DNA of 64,000 nt, from positions 124,846-188,845 of the forward strand of contig NZ_ATTM01000003.1 of the NCBI RefSeq assembly GCF_000419685.1. The letters are read 5' to 3'. Position 1 is the first letter of the stretch; each line of letters begins with the position of its first letter. Under the pieces are notes generated by a model, which was not told where the DNA came from, did not search any database, and worked only from the letters and a program-made list of their open reading frames with translations. The position numbers and the translations under genes were made by a program. Shown one piece after another: positions 1-8,397 of this stretch. Source of the stretch: Flavobacterium antarcticum DSM 19726 (lineage in GTDB: Bacteria > Bacteroidota > Bacteroidia > Flavobacteriales > Flavobacteriaceae).

Positions 1-221
1 CCGACACTCGAAATCTCGATGCTAAAGGGTAGCTGTTTATTGGCAATTAAAATAAATTTACCATCCATATCTGAAATCGTTCCAATATTTTCACCAACAA
101 CCGCAATGTTAGTTCCTGGCAAGGACAATCCATCTTTGTCCTTAATCAGTCCCGTCGTTTTTGTTTGTGCAAATGTACATCCGCAGAAAAAGAGGGACAA
201 AATAAAAAAATACACTTTCAT
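1..221 (-). CDS. TonB-dependent receptor, SusC/RagA-like, N-terminal fragment cut by window edge
   Basis: The reverse strand from 221 encodes 73 residues running off the left edge. It opens with a hydrophobic signal peptide ending near FAQ (residues 17-19). A carboxypeptidase-regulatory-like beta-sandwich follows: TGLIKDKDG, then LPGTNIAV, then GTISDMDGKF. This plug-preceding domain is typical of Bacteroidota outer-membrane TonB receptors of the SusC/RagA type, which import large nutrients with a SusD partner. The barrel itself lies outside the window, so a different protein with this domain, such as a plain carboxypeptidase-like protein, cannot be excluded. No exact TAnnTTTG box is visible in the roughly 295 bases upstream. 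Confidence 0.7.
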   Translation of the reverse strand, partial: MKVYFFILSLFFCGCTFAQTKTTGLIKDKDGLSLPGTNIAVVGENIGTISDMDGKFILIANKQLPFSIEISSV

Positions 222-463
222 TTGTTTTAAATTTTGTTGGTTAGTTGTAGCCAAATTACAAATAAATCTGACATTATTAAAAAATGTTGATTTATTTTCA
301 ACATATCGCAACAAAACAACAATTGTAATTCATTATAATTAGCAAATTTTATTGTGATTTTGTTAACATTGTTGCTTAATCCGTGAAAATAGTATTATGC
401 ATACATACAATATATCCATTTCTTTACAGATTATATAAAAATAAAACTTTCAAGTTTGGCCCA

Positions 464-489
464 TAAAAAAAGCGGAAATAAATTCCGCT
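464..489 (-). terminator. Rho-independent terminator of the glmS operon
   Basis: The 7-bp arms AGCGGAA (471-477) and TTCCGCT (483-489) flank a 5-base loop. Read on the minus strand, the hairpin is followed by a run of seven T (464-470). It lies about 30 bases past the glmS stop codon. The rest of 222-516 shows no gene. Confidence 0.8.
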
Positions 490-516
490 TTTGATATTCT
501 GTTCTAATTTAATGAA

Positions 517-2364
517 TTACTCTACAGTAACTGACTTTGCTAAGTTTCGAGGTTGATCTACGTTACAACCTCTCATTACAGCAATGTGGTATGAAAGCAA
601 TTGCAAAGGAATTGTAGTAATTAACGGCGATAAAGCGTCTGTAGTTTCAGGAATCTCAATTACATAATCCGCTAAATCACGAACTTGTGTATCTCCTTTT
701 GTTACAATAGCAATGATTCTTCCACTTCTAGATTTAATCTCTTGAATATTACTAACCACTTTGTCGTAATGTCCTTGTTTAGGAGCGATCACAATTACTG
801 GCATTGATTCATCAATTAAGGCAATCGGACCGTGTTTCATTTCCGCTGCAGGATAACCTTCCGCGTGGATATATGAAATTTCTTTTAATTTCAAAGCACC
901 TTCTAACGCTACCGGGAAATTATATCCTCTACCTAAATAAAGACAGTTTGGCGAATCTTTAAATACAGCGGCAATTTCTTTTGCGACATCATTTGTCAGT
1001 AATGCCTCCTGAACTTGTTCTGGAATCATTTCTAACTCGAGCAAATATCTTCTGTAATCTGTATTGTTTAATGTTCCTTTTGCCTGTGCAATTCGCAACG
1101 CAATCATCGTCAATACGGTAATTTGTGTTGTAAATGCTTTTGTAGAAGCAACTCCAATTTCTGGTCCCGCATGAGTGTAAGCACCTGCATGTGTTTCGCG
1201 CGAAATAGACGAACCAACCACGTTACAAACACCAAATACAAATGCACCGTTTTCTTTTGCTAATTTAATAGCGGCTAACGTATCTGCTGTTTCTCCTGAT
1301 TGAGAAATCGCAATAACAACATCGCCTTTATTTATAATTGGATTTCTGTATCGGAATTCCGAAGCATATTCAACTTCTACTGGAATTCGTGTAAATTCTT
1401 CAATAACATATTCTGCTACTAATCCTGCATGCCAAGAAGTACCACAAGCCACGATAAGGATTCGTTCTGCATTTAAAAAACGCTCTAAATTATCCTCAAT
1501 TCCAGCCATTCTAACGATTCCTTGATCTGCTAATAAACGACCTCTGTAGGTGTCTTTAATAACACTTGGTTGTTCGTAGATTTCTTTCAACATAAAATGC
1601 TCGTAACCGCCTTTTTCAATTTGCTCCAAATTCATTTGAAGTTTTTGGACATAAGGATCAACTAAAGAGTCATCTTTAATTTTACGCACTTTTAATTTTT
1701 TATTCAAACGAATAACTGCTATTTCTTCGTCTTCTAAATAAATAGCATTAGACGTATATTCAAGAAACGGTGAGGCATCGGAAGCAATAAAGTATTCGTT
1801 TTCACCCACACCAATTGCTAGTGGACTTCCTAAACGAGCTACAATGATCTCATTTGGTTTTTTAACATCAAAAACACAGATTGCATACGCACCAATTACT
1901 TGATTTAATGCTACTTGAACTGCTTTTCCAAGCTTTAAATTTTGTTTTTTCTGAACATCTTCAATTAAATTAATCAATACTTCTGTATCGGTATCTGATT
2001 TAAAAGTATATCCTCTATTGATCAACTCTTTCTTCAACGGCTCATAATTTTCAATAATACCATTATGAATCAAAGCCAACTCTCCTGAGTTTGATAAATG
2101 CGGGTGTGAATTCACATCATTGGGAACGCCGTGTGTCGCCCATCTTGTGTGACCCATACCAATTGTAGCTCCAGAATCGCTAATGTCGCCACAGCGTTCT
2201 TCTAAATCTGCAACTTTCCCTTTTGTTTTACAAACCAACAAATCTTTACCATCGTACAGCATTACTCCTGCACTATCGTAACCACGATATTCTAATCTTT
2301 TTAAACCTTTGATCACAATAGGAAAGGCTTCTCTATAACCAATGTACCCAACAATTCCACACAT
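517..2364 (-). CDS. glmS: Glutamine--fructose-6-phosphate aminotransferase (isomerizing)
   Basis: Makes glucosamine-6-phosphate from fructose-6-phosphate and glutamine, the first committed step to UDP-GlcNAc for peptidoglycan and LPS; cytoplasmic. The 615-residue length is normal. The protein starts MCGIVGYIG, so Cys2 is the N-terminal nucleophile of the class-II glutamine amidotransferase domain (about residues 1-220), and this fixes the start codon. Two SIS sugar-isomerase domains follow (about 290-430 and 460-600), with AISQSGETADT and the C-terminal ending LAKSVTVE typical of the family. It is the last gene of a minus-strand operon, only 8 bases after the DUF4270 gene, and is followed by a hairpin terminator. 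No glmS ribozyme-like leader is possible because the upstream gap is so short. Confidence 0.97.
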   Translation of the reverse strand: MCGIVGYIGYREAFPIVIKGLKRLEYRGYDSAGVMLYDGKDLLVCKTKGKVADLEERCGDISDSGATIGMGHTRWATHGVPNDVNSHPHLSNSGELALIHNGIIENYEPLKKELINRGYTFKSDTDTEVLINLIEDVQKKQNLKLGKAVQVALNQVIGAYAICVFDVKKPNEIIVARLGSPLAIGVGENEYFIASDASPFLEYTSNAIYLEDEEIAVIRLNKKLKVRKIKDDSLVDPYVQKLQMNLEQIEKGGYEHFMLKEIYEQPSVIKDTYRGRLLADQGIVRMAGIEDNLERFLNAERILIVACGTSWHAGLVAEYVIEEFTRIPVEVEYASEFRYRNPIINKGDVVIAISQSGETADTLAAIKLAKENGAFVFGVCNVVGSSISRETHAGAYTHAGPEIGVASTKAFTTQITVLTMIALRIAQAKGTLNNTDYRRYLLELEMIPEQVQEALLTNDVAKEIAAVFKDSPNCLYLGRGYNFPVALEGALKLKEISYIHAEGYPAAEMKHGPIALIDESMPVIVIAPKQGHYDKVVSNIQEIKSRSGRIIAIVTKGDTQVRDLADYVIEIPETTDALSPLITTIPLQLLSYHIAVMRGCNVDQPRNLAKSVTVE

Positions 2365-2372
2365 AGTTTTAC

Positions 2373-4079
2373 TTAATTTGGTTTGGTATAATAAATTTCT
2401 AACTTCACTCTTTTTCTATAATCAGCACTCTCTGGCGCAATATTATTTCCGTATAAAACAGTTCCTAACGGACTTAATAACGACGCCGAAGGAATTCGAT
2501 CTAATGTAAATGCACCCGATTGGGGAAATACACCAGGAACAGTCTCATCTGTTTTCAATTTTAAATTACTTGTAATTCCAATTGACTCGGTAATACTAAG
2601 TCCCAAACGAATATTTGTAGAATCTTTGCGAATTAAATTTCGAATGTGATTCGTGATTCTAATACGATATTTCACGCCTCGGCCATCTTCCTTTTGAATG
2701 ATTCCGTCGTGAACAGATTTAGCTAATTTTGGTTTTGTAGCTGTTCCAGTAAAATCTGAACTCCAATCTACTAAAGGTTTTTTGTTCGTCAAGTCAAATA
2801 AATAGATTCTTTGTGGCTCAGCTGTTGATGCCATTTGGGTTCTATCAATGTAAAACGTCAGATTCGCTTCATTAATCAACCACCCTTTATTTCGTATGAT
2901 ATTTAATTCATCAGCAACTCCATCAGGACTGCCGGTCAATCCATCTGCTCCAAAATTATCAGCCCCAAATAAATCAATAACAGCAAAAGAACCTTCTCCA
3001 CCTTTCAAGAATAGTTTTGAATCACCGATTGTAGAATTTGGCGTTGACAGAGCAGAAGCGTAAGCAGTTGAATTGTCAGTTTCTATTAAATTAACCGAAT
3101 TTCCTTTCATATTTAAAACGAAAGTCTTTGCTACTAATTTAGGAGTTCCGCCATAGCTATCACCTTCAACGTCCTCATATTTTATTGGAACACCATTTAC
3201 AACCGAAGCAAATTCATGGTAATGAAGCGTTATATCTCCTTTACTGAAATCCAGTTGCATCAAAGTACCTGTTCCAGCGTCTTCCACTTGGAAATAGATG
3301 CCTCTGAAGTATTCTTTAAAAATGCTATTGTTAATCAGTTTTCCAGCTGGAGCATTCAATATTTTCTGTTCAAAAAACGCCTTATCTAATTTTAAACGAA
3401 TTCTTGGAGCAAGTCTTGCTTCAACTTCTGCTGGAACTATTGGCTTCAATCCACGATCCAACTTGAATTTCACATACTCTTTCTTACTTGTTTCAAATGC
3501 CGAATTCTGTTTTGTATCAGAATCGTTATTTAATGAAGTACCTTTTTTATTTTCATTAAAATCCGAATCTTGATCCGAATAGTATCTTTGCTGTGTTTGA
3601 AAATTATCAGTCGGATTCAAATCATTCAATACATATCCAGATTCGAAAACTTTTAAATTAATTGGACCTGATCCTTGGATGGAATCCAATGTATACGTTA
3701 CTTTATTATCTATTTCAAATTTTTTCGTGCTGAAATAAGGAATGGTCAATACAACACTGTCTAAAACTTGCATCTTTTCTGTATCAAAAACAGGATTCAA
3801 ATTACCCAATTCCAATTGAGTTGCAAAATTAGCTTTCACTTTTCCGAAAACAGAATTGCTGTAAAGCCCCAATGAATTGATCGGCAAGTTATTAGATTGT
3901 ACTGCCCCAAATCCTTGTGTAAAAGCACGAACTGTGCTTGTTGTATCTGGTTTAAATGCGAAATGATCGTCGTCAACGATTCCAGAACCCATCTCATTAA
4001 AGTCTTGATCACAGGATGAAACTAATGATGCGGACAAAATCAATGCTGCCGCAATCCCGTAAAACGATATTTTATTCAT
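2373..4079 (-). CDS. DUF4270 family lipoprotein
   Basis: A 568-residue protein with a lipoprotein signal peptide: a hydrophobic stretch, then LVSSC with the lipidated Cys at 23. The N-terminal pattern after the Cys (DQDFNEMGSGIVDDDHF) and the overall length match the DUF4270 family, which is found in Bacteroidota and has no firmly known function. The rest is beta-rich, without predicted membrane segments. It sits 19 bases after the GT5 gene and 8 bases before glmS, an arrangement I recall as recurrent in Flavobacteriaceae. This suggests, without proof, an envelope or polysaccharide-related role. Location should be periplasmic, attached to the inner or outer membrane. Confidence 0.85.
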   Translation of the reverse strand: MNKISFYGIAAALILSASLVSSCDQDFNEMGSGIVDDDHFAFKPDTTSTVRAFTQGFGAVQSNNLPINSLGLYSNSVFGKVKANFATQLELGNLNPVFDTEKMQVLDSVVLTIPYFSTKKFEIDNKVTYTLDSIQGSGPINLKVFESGYVLNDLNPTDNFQTQQRYYSDQDSDFNENKKGTSLNNDSDTKQNSAFETSKKEYVKFKLDRGLKPIVPAEVEARLAPRIRLKLDKAFFEQKILNAPAGKLINNSIFKEYFRGIYFQVEDAGTGTLMQLDFSKGDITLHYHEFASVVNGVPIKYEDVEGDSYGGTPKLVAKTFVLNMKGNSVNLIETDNSTAYASALSTPNSTIGDSKLFLKGGEGSFAVIDLFGADNFGADGLTGSPDGVADELNIIRNKGWLINEANLTFYIDRTQMASTAEPQRIYLFDLTNKKPLVDWSSDFTGTATKPKLAKSVHDGIIQKEDGRGVKYRIRITNHIRNLIRKDSTNIRLGLSITESIGITSNLKLKTDETVPGVFPQSGAFTLDRIPSASLLSPLGTVLYGNNIAPESADYRKRVKLEIYYTKPN

Positions 4080-4098
4080 AAAAAAATTTAAATATTAA

Positions 4099-4905
4099 CT
4101 AAAGTACTTTTGTCTTGTAGAAATCCGTATAAACCTCTGCAAACTTGTCTTTTGGGGCGAAAGGTAAAAAAGGTTTACCTGCCGATTCTATATATTTTGT
4201 TAAACTTGGAGAAATACTTTCTGAACCAATGATTATAGCGTCTGAATGCGAAATCGTAGTTTTCAAAAGGTTCTCATAATTTGGAAGTTCCAAGTCCGAA
4301 ATGGCTTCGTGTGGAATTCCGTCAAACTTTACTTTATTGATCATTTCAGGGTTTAAATTACCCTCAAATGAATGACCATAAACGGACGTTACAATTTTCG
4401 TGTTTTCAAATAAAGCTTCATCTTTATAGTAATGCTTCATGTAAACAGGTAACAATCCTGCCATCCAACCGTGAACATGAATAATATCTGGAACCCAATT
4501 TAATTTCTTTACCGTTTCTACAACGCCTTTCGCAAAAAATATAGCTCTTTCGTCATTGTCAGCAAACATAACGCCTTCTTCATCCGTGAATGTAGCTTTG
4601 CGTTTAAAATATTCATCATTGTCAATGAAATAAACTTGAATGCGTTCCTTTGGGATCGAAGCTACCTTTATAATCAAAGGCATGTCTAAATCATTTACTA
4701 CTAAATTCATTCCTGAAAGTCGAATTACCTCATGAAGTTGATGTCTTCTTTCGTTTATATTCCCATAGCGTGGCATAAAAATTCTAATTTGTCCTCCCTG
4801 ATCATTAATCATCTTTGGCACTTCATACGACATTGACGAAACTTCGTTTTCTGCTAAATAAGGCACCACTTCAGATGACACATATAAGATCCTCTTATCC
4901 TCCAT
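4099..4905 (-). CDS. Glycogen/starch synthase-like protein, GT5 N-terminal domain only
   Basis: A 268-residue protein beginning MEDKRILYVSSEVVPYLAE, matching the start of GT5 glycogen synthases (ADP-glucose transferases), followed by a HVHGWMAGLLPVYMK segment typical of that domain. The open frame extends upstream to 5184, but that extension overlaps panC and the divergent promoters, so ATG at 4905 is preferred. Classical GlgA is about 470-480 residues with a second Rossmann (GT1-like) domain holding most of the nucleotide-sugar site; that half is absent here, and the frame ends cleanly rather than by an obvious frameshift. No glgB or glgC lies nearby. Flavobacteria commonly carry this short form, so it may be a non-catalytic or repurposed homologue. 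First gene of the operon with DUF4270 and glmS. Confidence 0.85.
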   Translation of the reverse strand: MEDKRILYVSSEVVPYLAENEVSSMSYEVPKMINDQGGQIRIFMPRYGNINERRHQLHEVIRLSGMNLVVNDLDMPLIIKVASIPKERIQVYFIDNDEYFKRKATFTDEEGVMFADNDERAIFFAKGVVETVKKLNWVPDIIHVHGWMAGLLPVYMKHYYKDEALFENTKIVTSVYGHSFEGNLNPEMINKVKFDGIPHEAISDLELPNYENLLKTTISHSDAIIIGSESISPSLTKYIESAGKPFLPFAPKDKFAEVYTDFYKTKVL

Positions 4906-4943
4906 ATTGATTTTTACTTTTTTTATTGGCAATAAATAACACG

Positions 4944-4951
4944 CAAAATTA
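4944..4951 (-). promoter_or_regulatory. -7 promoter box (TAATTTTG) for the GT5-DUF4270-glmS operon
   Basis: Minus-strand TAATTTTG matches the Bacteroidetes TAnnTTTG element. It lies about 38 bases before the ATG at 4905, and back to back with a box on the other strand for panC (4983-4990). I see no clear TTG -33 element. Confidence 0.6.
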
Positions 4952-4982
4952 CGAAAAATTACGGAGTTATTAACTATTATAT

Positions 4983-4990
4983 TAATTTTG
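4983..4990 (+). promoter_or_regulatory. -7 promoter box (TAATTTTG) for panC
   Basis: TAATTTTG fits TAnnTTTG and is followed by GCAC, a common continuation of such boxes. It is 21 bases before ATG 5012. It overlaps the region where a longer panC frame (from 4988) would start, which supports the 5012 start. Confidence 0.6.
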
Positions 4991-5011
4991 CACCTTTCAA
5001 ACAAAATAGAC

Positions 5012-5860
5012 ATGCTCATTTTCAAAACACAAGAGGACTTAAAAACACATTTACAAAGCGACTTCAATAGTCCGAAATCAGTTGGTTTTGTTCCTACAAT
5101 GGGAGCTTTACATCGCGGACATTTATCATTAATTGAAAAGTCCATTTCGGAAAACGATCTTACCGTAATGAGCATTTTTGTCAACCCTACTCAATTTAAT
5201 AACCAAGCAGATTTAGAAAATTACCCTAGAACCTTAGAGGCTGATGTGGAAAAACTAAAGCAAGTCAGCGACAAAATTATTGTATTTGCTCCTTCGGTTG
5301 AAGAAATCTACCAAGGAAATACGCAATCTCAAAATTTCGATTTCGACGGATTGGAACATGAAATGGAAGGAAAACACCGTCCGGGACATTTTGACGGCGT
5401 GGGAACAATTGTCAAAAGACTTTTTGAAATTGTACAACCCGACAAGGCTTATTTTGGCGAAAAAGACTTTCAGCAACTTCAAATTGTAAAGAAAATGGTT
5501 GCTAAAAATCATCTTCCTGTAGAAGTAATCGGCCAGCCTATTTTCAGAGAAGAAAACGGTTTAGCCATGAGTTCACGAAATGAACGTTTGTCAAAAATAG
5601 AGAGAGAAGAAGCTTCTTTTATCTACAAAACCTTGCAAGAAGTTAAAAATCAGTTTGGCATAAAAAATGCTACCGAATTGACAATTTGGATCGAAGATGA
5701 ATTTAAAAACAAACCTAATTTCAAGTTAGAATATTTTGAAATCGCAGACGAATCCACACTAAAATCGATTCAATCAAAAGAACCGAACAAAAAATACCGT
5801 GCTTTTATCGCCGTTTTTATGAACGATGTTCGATTGATTGACACCATTTCATTAAATTAA
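5012..5860 (+). CDS. panC: Pantothenate synthetase (pantoate--beta-alanine ligase)
   Basis: Condenses pantoate with beta-alanine using ATP, the last step of pantothenate (CoA precursor) synthesis; cytoplasmic. The 282-residue protein has the family's [14 protein letters not shown] segment with the HxGH nucleotide-binding motif at residues 34-37, [15 protein letters not shown] and MSSRNERL (KMSKS-like loop). The frame is open from 4988, but ATG 5012 gives the standard N-terminus and leaves the promoter box at 4983-4990 upstream. It is followed 13 bases later by panD, which supplies beta-alanine, the co-substrate. First gene of a tight plus-strand cluster reaching to 11745. Confidence 0.96.
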   Translation: MLIFKTQEDLKTHLQSDFNSPKSVGFVPTMGALHRGHLSLIEKSISENDLTVMSIFVNPTQFNNQADLENYPRTLEADVEKLKQVSDKIIVFAPSVEEIYQGNTQSQNFDFDGLEHEMEGKHRPGHFDGVGTIVKRLFEIVQPDKAYFGEKDFQQLQIVKKMVAKNHLPVEVIGQPIFREENGLAMSSRNERLSKIEREEASFIYKTLQEVKNQFGIKNATELTIWIEDEFKNKPNFKLEYFEIADESTLKSIQSKEPNKKYRAFIAVFMNDVRLIDTISLN

Positions 5861-5861
5861 T

Positions 5862-5869
5862 TATCTTTG
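5862..5869 (+). promoter_or_regulatory. -7-like box (TATCTTTG) directly before panD
   Basis: TATCTTTG matches TAnnTTTG and ends only 4 bases before the panD ATG (5874). If used, transcription would start at or next to the A of the start codon, giving a leaderless mRNA. It lies in the 13-base gap after panC, so it would be an internal operon promoter. Confidence 0.4.
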
Positions 5870-5873
5870 CCGC

Positions 5874-6224
5874 ATGCAAATTGAAGTAGTAAAATCCAAG
5901 ATTCACCGCGTTACGGTTACTGGAGCAGATTTAAATTATATCGGAAGCATCACTATTGACGAGGCTTTAATGGAAGCTTCCAATATTCTTGAGGGCGAAA
6001 AAGTAGCGATTGTCAATATTAATAATGGTGAACGTTTAGAAACGTATGCGATTAAAGGAAACCGAAACAGTGGCGAAATTACACTTAACGGCCCCGCTGC
6101 TCGAAAAGTGCAGAAAGGCGATATCGTGATCATCATCGCTTACGGGATCTTAGATTTTGAAGAAGCAAAAACATTCAAGCCCAGCTTAGTCTTCCCTAAC
6201 GAAAAAGACAATTCGTTGACTTAA
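5874..6224 (+). CDS. panD: Aspartate 1-decarboxylase proenzyme
   Basis: Decarboxylates L-aspartate to beta-alanine for pantothenate synthesis; pyruvoyl enzyme. The 116-residue size is normal. The self-cleavage site is visible as Y22-I-G24-S25: cleavage between Gly24 and Ser25 creates the pyruvoyl group on the alpha chain. Lys9, R12 region, and the [15 protein letters not shown] and [10 protein letters not shown] segments are conserved. The start is fixed by the conserved N-terminus [16 protein letters not shown]. It lies between panC (13 bases upstream) and the flippase-like gene (4 bases downstream), so cotranscription is very likely. No PanZ/PanM maturation factor is seen, as expected for self-processing PanD. 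Confidence 0.96.
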   Translation: MQIEVVKSKIHRVTVTGADLNYIGSITIDEALMEASNILEGEKVAIVNINNGERLETYAIKGNRNSGEITLNGPAARKVQKGDIVIIIAYGILDFEEAKTFKPSLVFPNEKDNSLT

Positions 6225-6228
6225 TTTA

Positions 6229-7191
6229 GTGAAAAAGAAAATCAGCAAATGGCTTTCTATTCTCTTACCGCTTTTATTAGGCGTGTTTTTGATTGTTTAT
6301 CAATACAATCAGTTTACTGCTGACCAATTGACCGAAATGAAAGGCTATTTTAAAAACGCCAATTATTTCTATATTTATTTATCCTTACTTATTGCCGTTT
6401 TCGGGTTTGCATCAAGAGCGTATCGATGGAAATTCTCTATTGAACACATGGGTTATACGTCAAAGTTTCGCAATAATTTCATGGCGGTCTGTATTGGCTA
6501 TTTCCTTAATTTAACGATTCCGAGATCAGGTGAAATTTCACGAGCTGTAGTGGTTAAAAAGTACGAAGACATCCCTTTTGACAAAGCTTTTGGAACTATT
6601 GTTGCCGAACGAATTGTTGATCTAATTTTGTTTTTTCTCTTTGTTTTGACCGCGTTTATTGTTCAATTTAAGGTATTGAAAGACTTTATTTTTGACAACA
6701 TACCGGTTGAAAAGCTAATTCTATTAGCCTTTATTGGATTTGTTGGATTCATCATTTTTGTACTGTTATGGCTGTATTCAAAATGGCGTTTTATCATTTT
6801 CATGAAAGAAAAATTAGCCGGTTTGATGGAAGGCATGTTGAGTATCGTTAAAATGAAGAAAAAATGGCCGTTTTTGTTTCATTCTTTATTCATTTGGTTC
6901 ACATACATCTTAATGTTTTATGTTGCTATTTTTGCACTTGACGAAACAAGTACGATTGGTTTAGGTGCTATAATTACCGCCTTTGTGATTGGTAGTTTTG
7001 CCATCGGATTTACAAATAGTGGCTTTGGTGCGTTTCCACTTTTAATTGCACAAATATTTCTACTTTACAGCATTCCTGAAACGGTAGGTACTGCATTTGG
7101 TTGGCTTGTATGGATTTCTCAAACCGCTTTAATGATTGTTTTAGGCGGATTATCTTTATTCCTGTTGCCAATTTTAAATAAAAACAAATAA
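6229..7191 (+). CDS. Flippase-like membrane protein (lysylphosphatidylglycerol synthase TM region / UPF0104)
   Basis: A 320-residue integral membrane protein with about 8 hydrophobic segments and the family signatures ASRAYRWKF, LNLTIPRSGEISRA and GFTNSGFGAFPLL. It corresponds to the transmembrane part of MprF-type proteins (lysylphosphatidylglycerol synthase TM region, AglD/UPF0104) without the aminoacyl transferase domain, so lipid or polyprenyl-linked substrate flipping is a guess from the family. The start codon is GTG at 6229, four bases after the panD stop. The closeness implies cotranscription with panC-panD, though no functional link is obvious. Confidence 0.88.
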   Translation: MKKKISKWLSILLPLLLGVFLIVYQYNQFTADQLTEMKGYFKNANYFYIYLSLLIAVFGFASRAYRWKFSIEHMGYTSKFRNNFMAVCIGYFLNLTIPRSGEISRAVVVKKYEDIPFDKAFGTIVAERIVDLILFFLFVLTAFIVQFKVLKDFIFDNIPVEKLILLAFIGFVGFIIFVLLWLYSKWRFIIFMKEKLAGLMEGMLSIVKMKKKWPFLFHSLFIWFTYILMFYVAIFALDETSTIGLGAIITAFVIGSFAIGFTNSGFGAFPLLIAQIFLLYSIPETVGTAFGWLVWISQTALMIVLGGLSLFLLPILNKNK

Positions 7192-7250
7192 TTTAGTATC
7201 TTGCTTTCCTATTTGCTTCGGCAAAACGTCCAACCAAACCAACCTATTAC

Positions 7251-8387
7251 ATGAAAAAACAAGTACTATTATTTGTTTTGAGCCTGTTCGTATGTCCCGT
7301 TTTTGCACAAAAAACGACAGATACCATCCATTCTCAAAAACTAAAAGAAGACCGTATTATTTCCATTTCCCTTCCAGCTTCTTACGGAAAAGAAAAAAAC
7401 AAAAAATATCCTTTACTGCTTTTACTAGACGGTGACTACTTGTTTGAACCGTTCAATGGCGCATTAAAATTCGGGAATTATTGGGATGATTTGCCCGAAG
7501 TAATTGTCGTAGGAATTGATCAAAGTAGGCCCTACAGTCGCGATTCTGAAAGCGATGTAGATCAAAATGGTTTGCCAATTGAAAAAGGGGCTCAGTTTTT
7601 TGATTTCATTTCGATGGAACTACTTCCCACTTTAGAAAAAAAATACGACATCGCTGCTTTTAAAATCATTGCAGGTCATGATGTAACGGCCGGTTTTATG
7701 AATCTGTTTTTATACAAGGACAACAGTCCTTTTGATGCTTATATTTCGATGAGTCCTGAACTTGGAACAGAAATGGAAACAAGACTTCCAAGTCGGTTAA
7801 GTCTGATCAAAAAACCGCTCTTTTATTATCAATCCACTGCAGATGGTGATTTGAAAAAGATGCAAGATTTGATTAAAACGTTAGACACAAATATCAAGTC
7901 GGTTAAAAATTCTAATTTATATTACCAATTTGACGATTTTAAAAATGCCTCTCATTATTCACTCGTTTTATTTTCAATACCAAATGCGTTGTACCATATT
8001 TTTGGAGCCTATCAACCCATTTCAAGTACTGAATTCCAAACAAAAATTGTTACGTTGCCAAATGACTACGTTGGATACTTGACTAAAAAGTACGACATCA
8101 TCGAAAAATCGTACGGGATCAAAATGCCAATTCGCATCAATGATTTTAAAGCGATTGAAGCGGCCATTTTAAAGAATAATGCATTTGCAGAATTTGAACA
8201 ATTAGCGACTTTGGCCAAAAAAAGTTACCCTCGCGCCATGTTAAGTCAATACCACATGGGAATGTTTTACGAAAAAACCGGAGACACAAAAAAAGCAGCC
8301 AAGGCATACATGAATGCCTATAATATGGATGAAATTGGGAATTTAACAAAGGATTTTATGCTTGAAAAAGCAGATCAAATGAAGTAG
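7251..8387 (+). CDS. Putative esterase-fold secreted protein (alpha/beta hydrolase) with substituted nucleophile
   Basis: A 378-residue protein with a signal peptide (MKKQVLLFVL..., cleavage after VFAQ about residue 20). The body matches the putative esterase D/IroE-like alpha/beta-hydrolase family: YPLLLLLDGDYLF, VIVVGIDQ, and a nucleophile-elbow region AGHDVTAGF at 141-149. In active members this reads GHSxGG; here Asp144 occupies the serine position and the glycines are also changed. The likely catalytic His (NASHYSLV, H235) is kept. A TPR-like tail (about 310-378, YHMGMFYEKTGDTKKAAKAY) follows. It may be a pseudo-enzyme or use Asp as nucleophile. Ten bases upstream of radA. Confidence 0.75.
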   Translation: MKKQVLLFVLSLFVCPVFAQKTTDTIHSQKLKEDRIISISLPASYGKEKNKKYPLLLLLDGDYLFEPFNGALKFGNYWDDLPEVIVVGIDQSRPYSRDSESDVDQNGLPIEKGAQFFDFISMELLPTLEKKYDIAAFKIIAGHDVTAGFMNLFLYKDNSPFDAYISMSPELGTEMETRLPSRLSLIKKPLFYYQSTADGDLKKMQDLIKTLDTNIKSVKNSNLYYQFDDFKNASHYSLVLFSIPNALYHIFGAYQPISSTEFQTKIVTLPNDYVGYLTKKYDIIEKSYGIKMPIRINDFKAIEAAILKNNAFAEFEQLATLAKKSYPRAMLSQYHMGMFYEKTGDTKKAAKAYMNAYNMDEIGNLTKDFMLEKADQMK

Positions 8388-8397
8388 TATTACACTT

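Noticed and set aside
19..342. Open plus-strand frame of 107 codons
   Set aside because: Antisense to the TonB receptor start and its leader; no family match and the minus-strand gene has a clear signal peptide and domain.
517..2400. glmS ribozyme or other riboswitch
   Set aside because: The gap before glmS is 8 bases, and no conserved riboswitch-like leader is visible there or before the cystathionine synthase gene.
4906..5184. Upstream extension of the GT5 frame
   Set aside because: It overlaps panC and both promoters; the family N-terminus starts at Met 4905.
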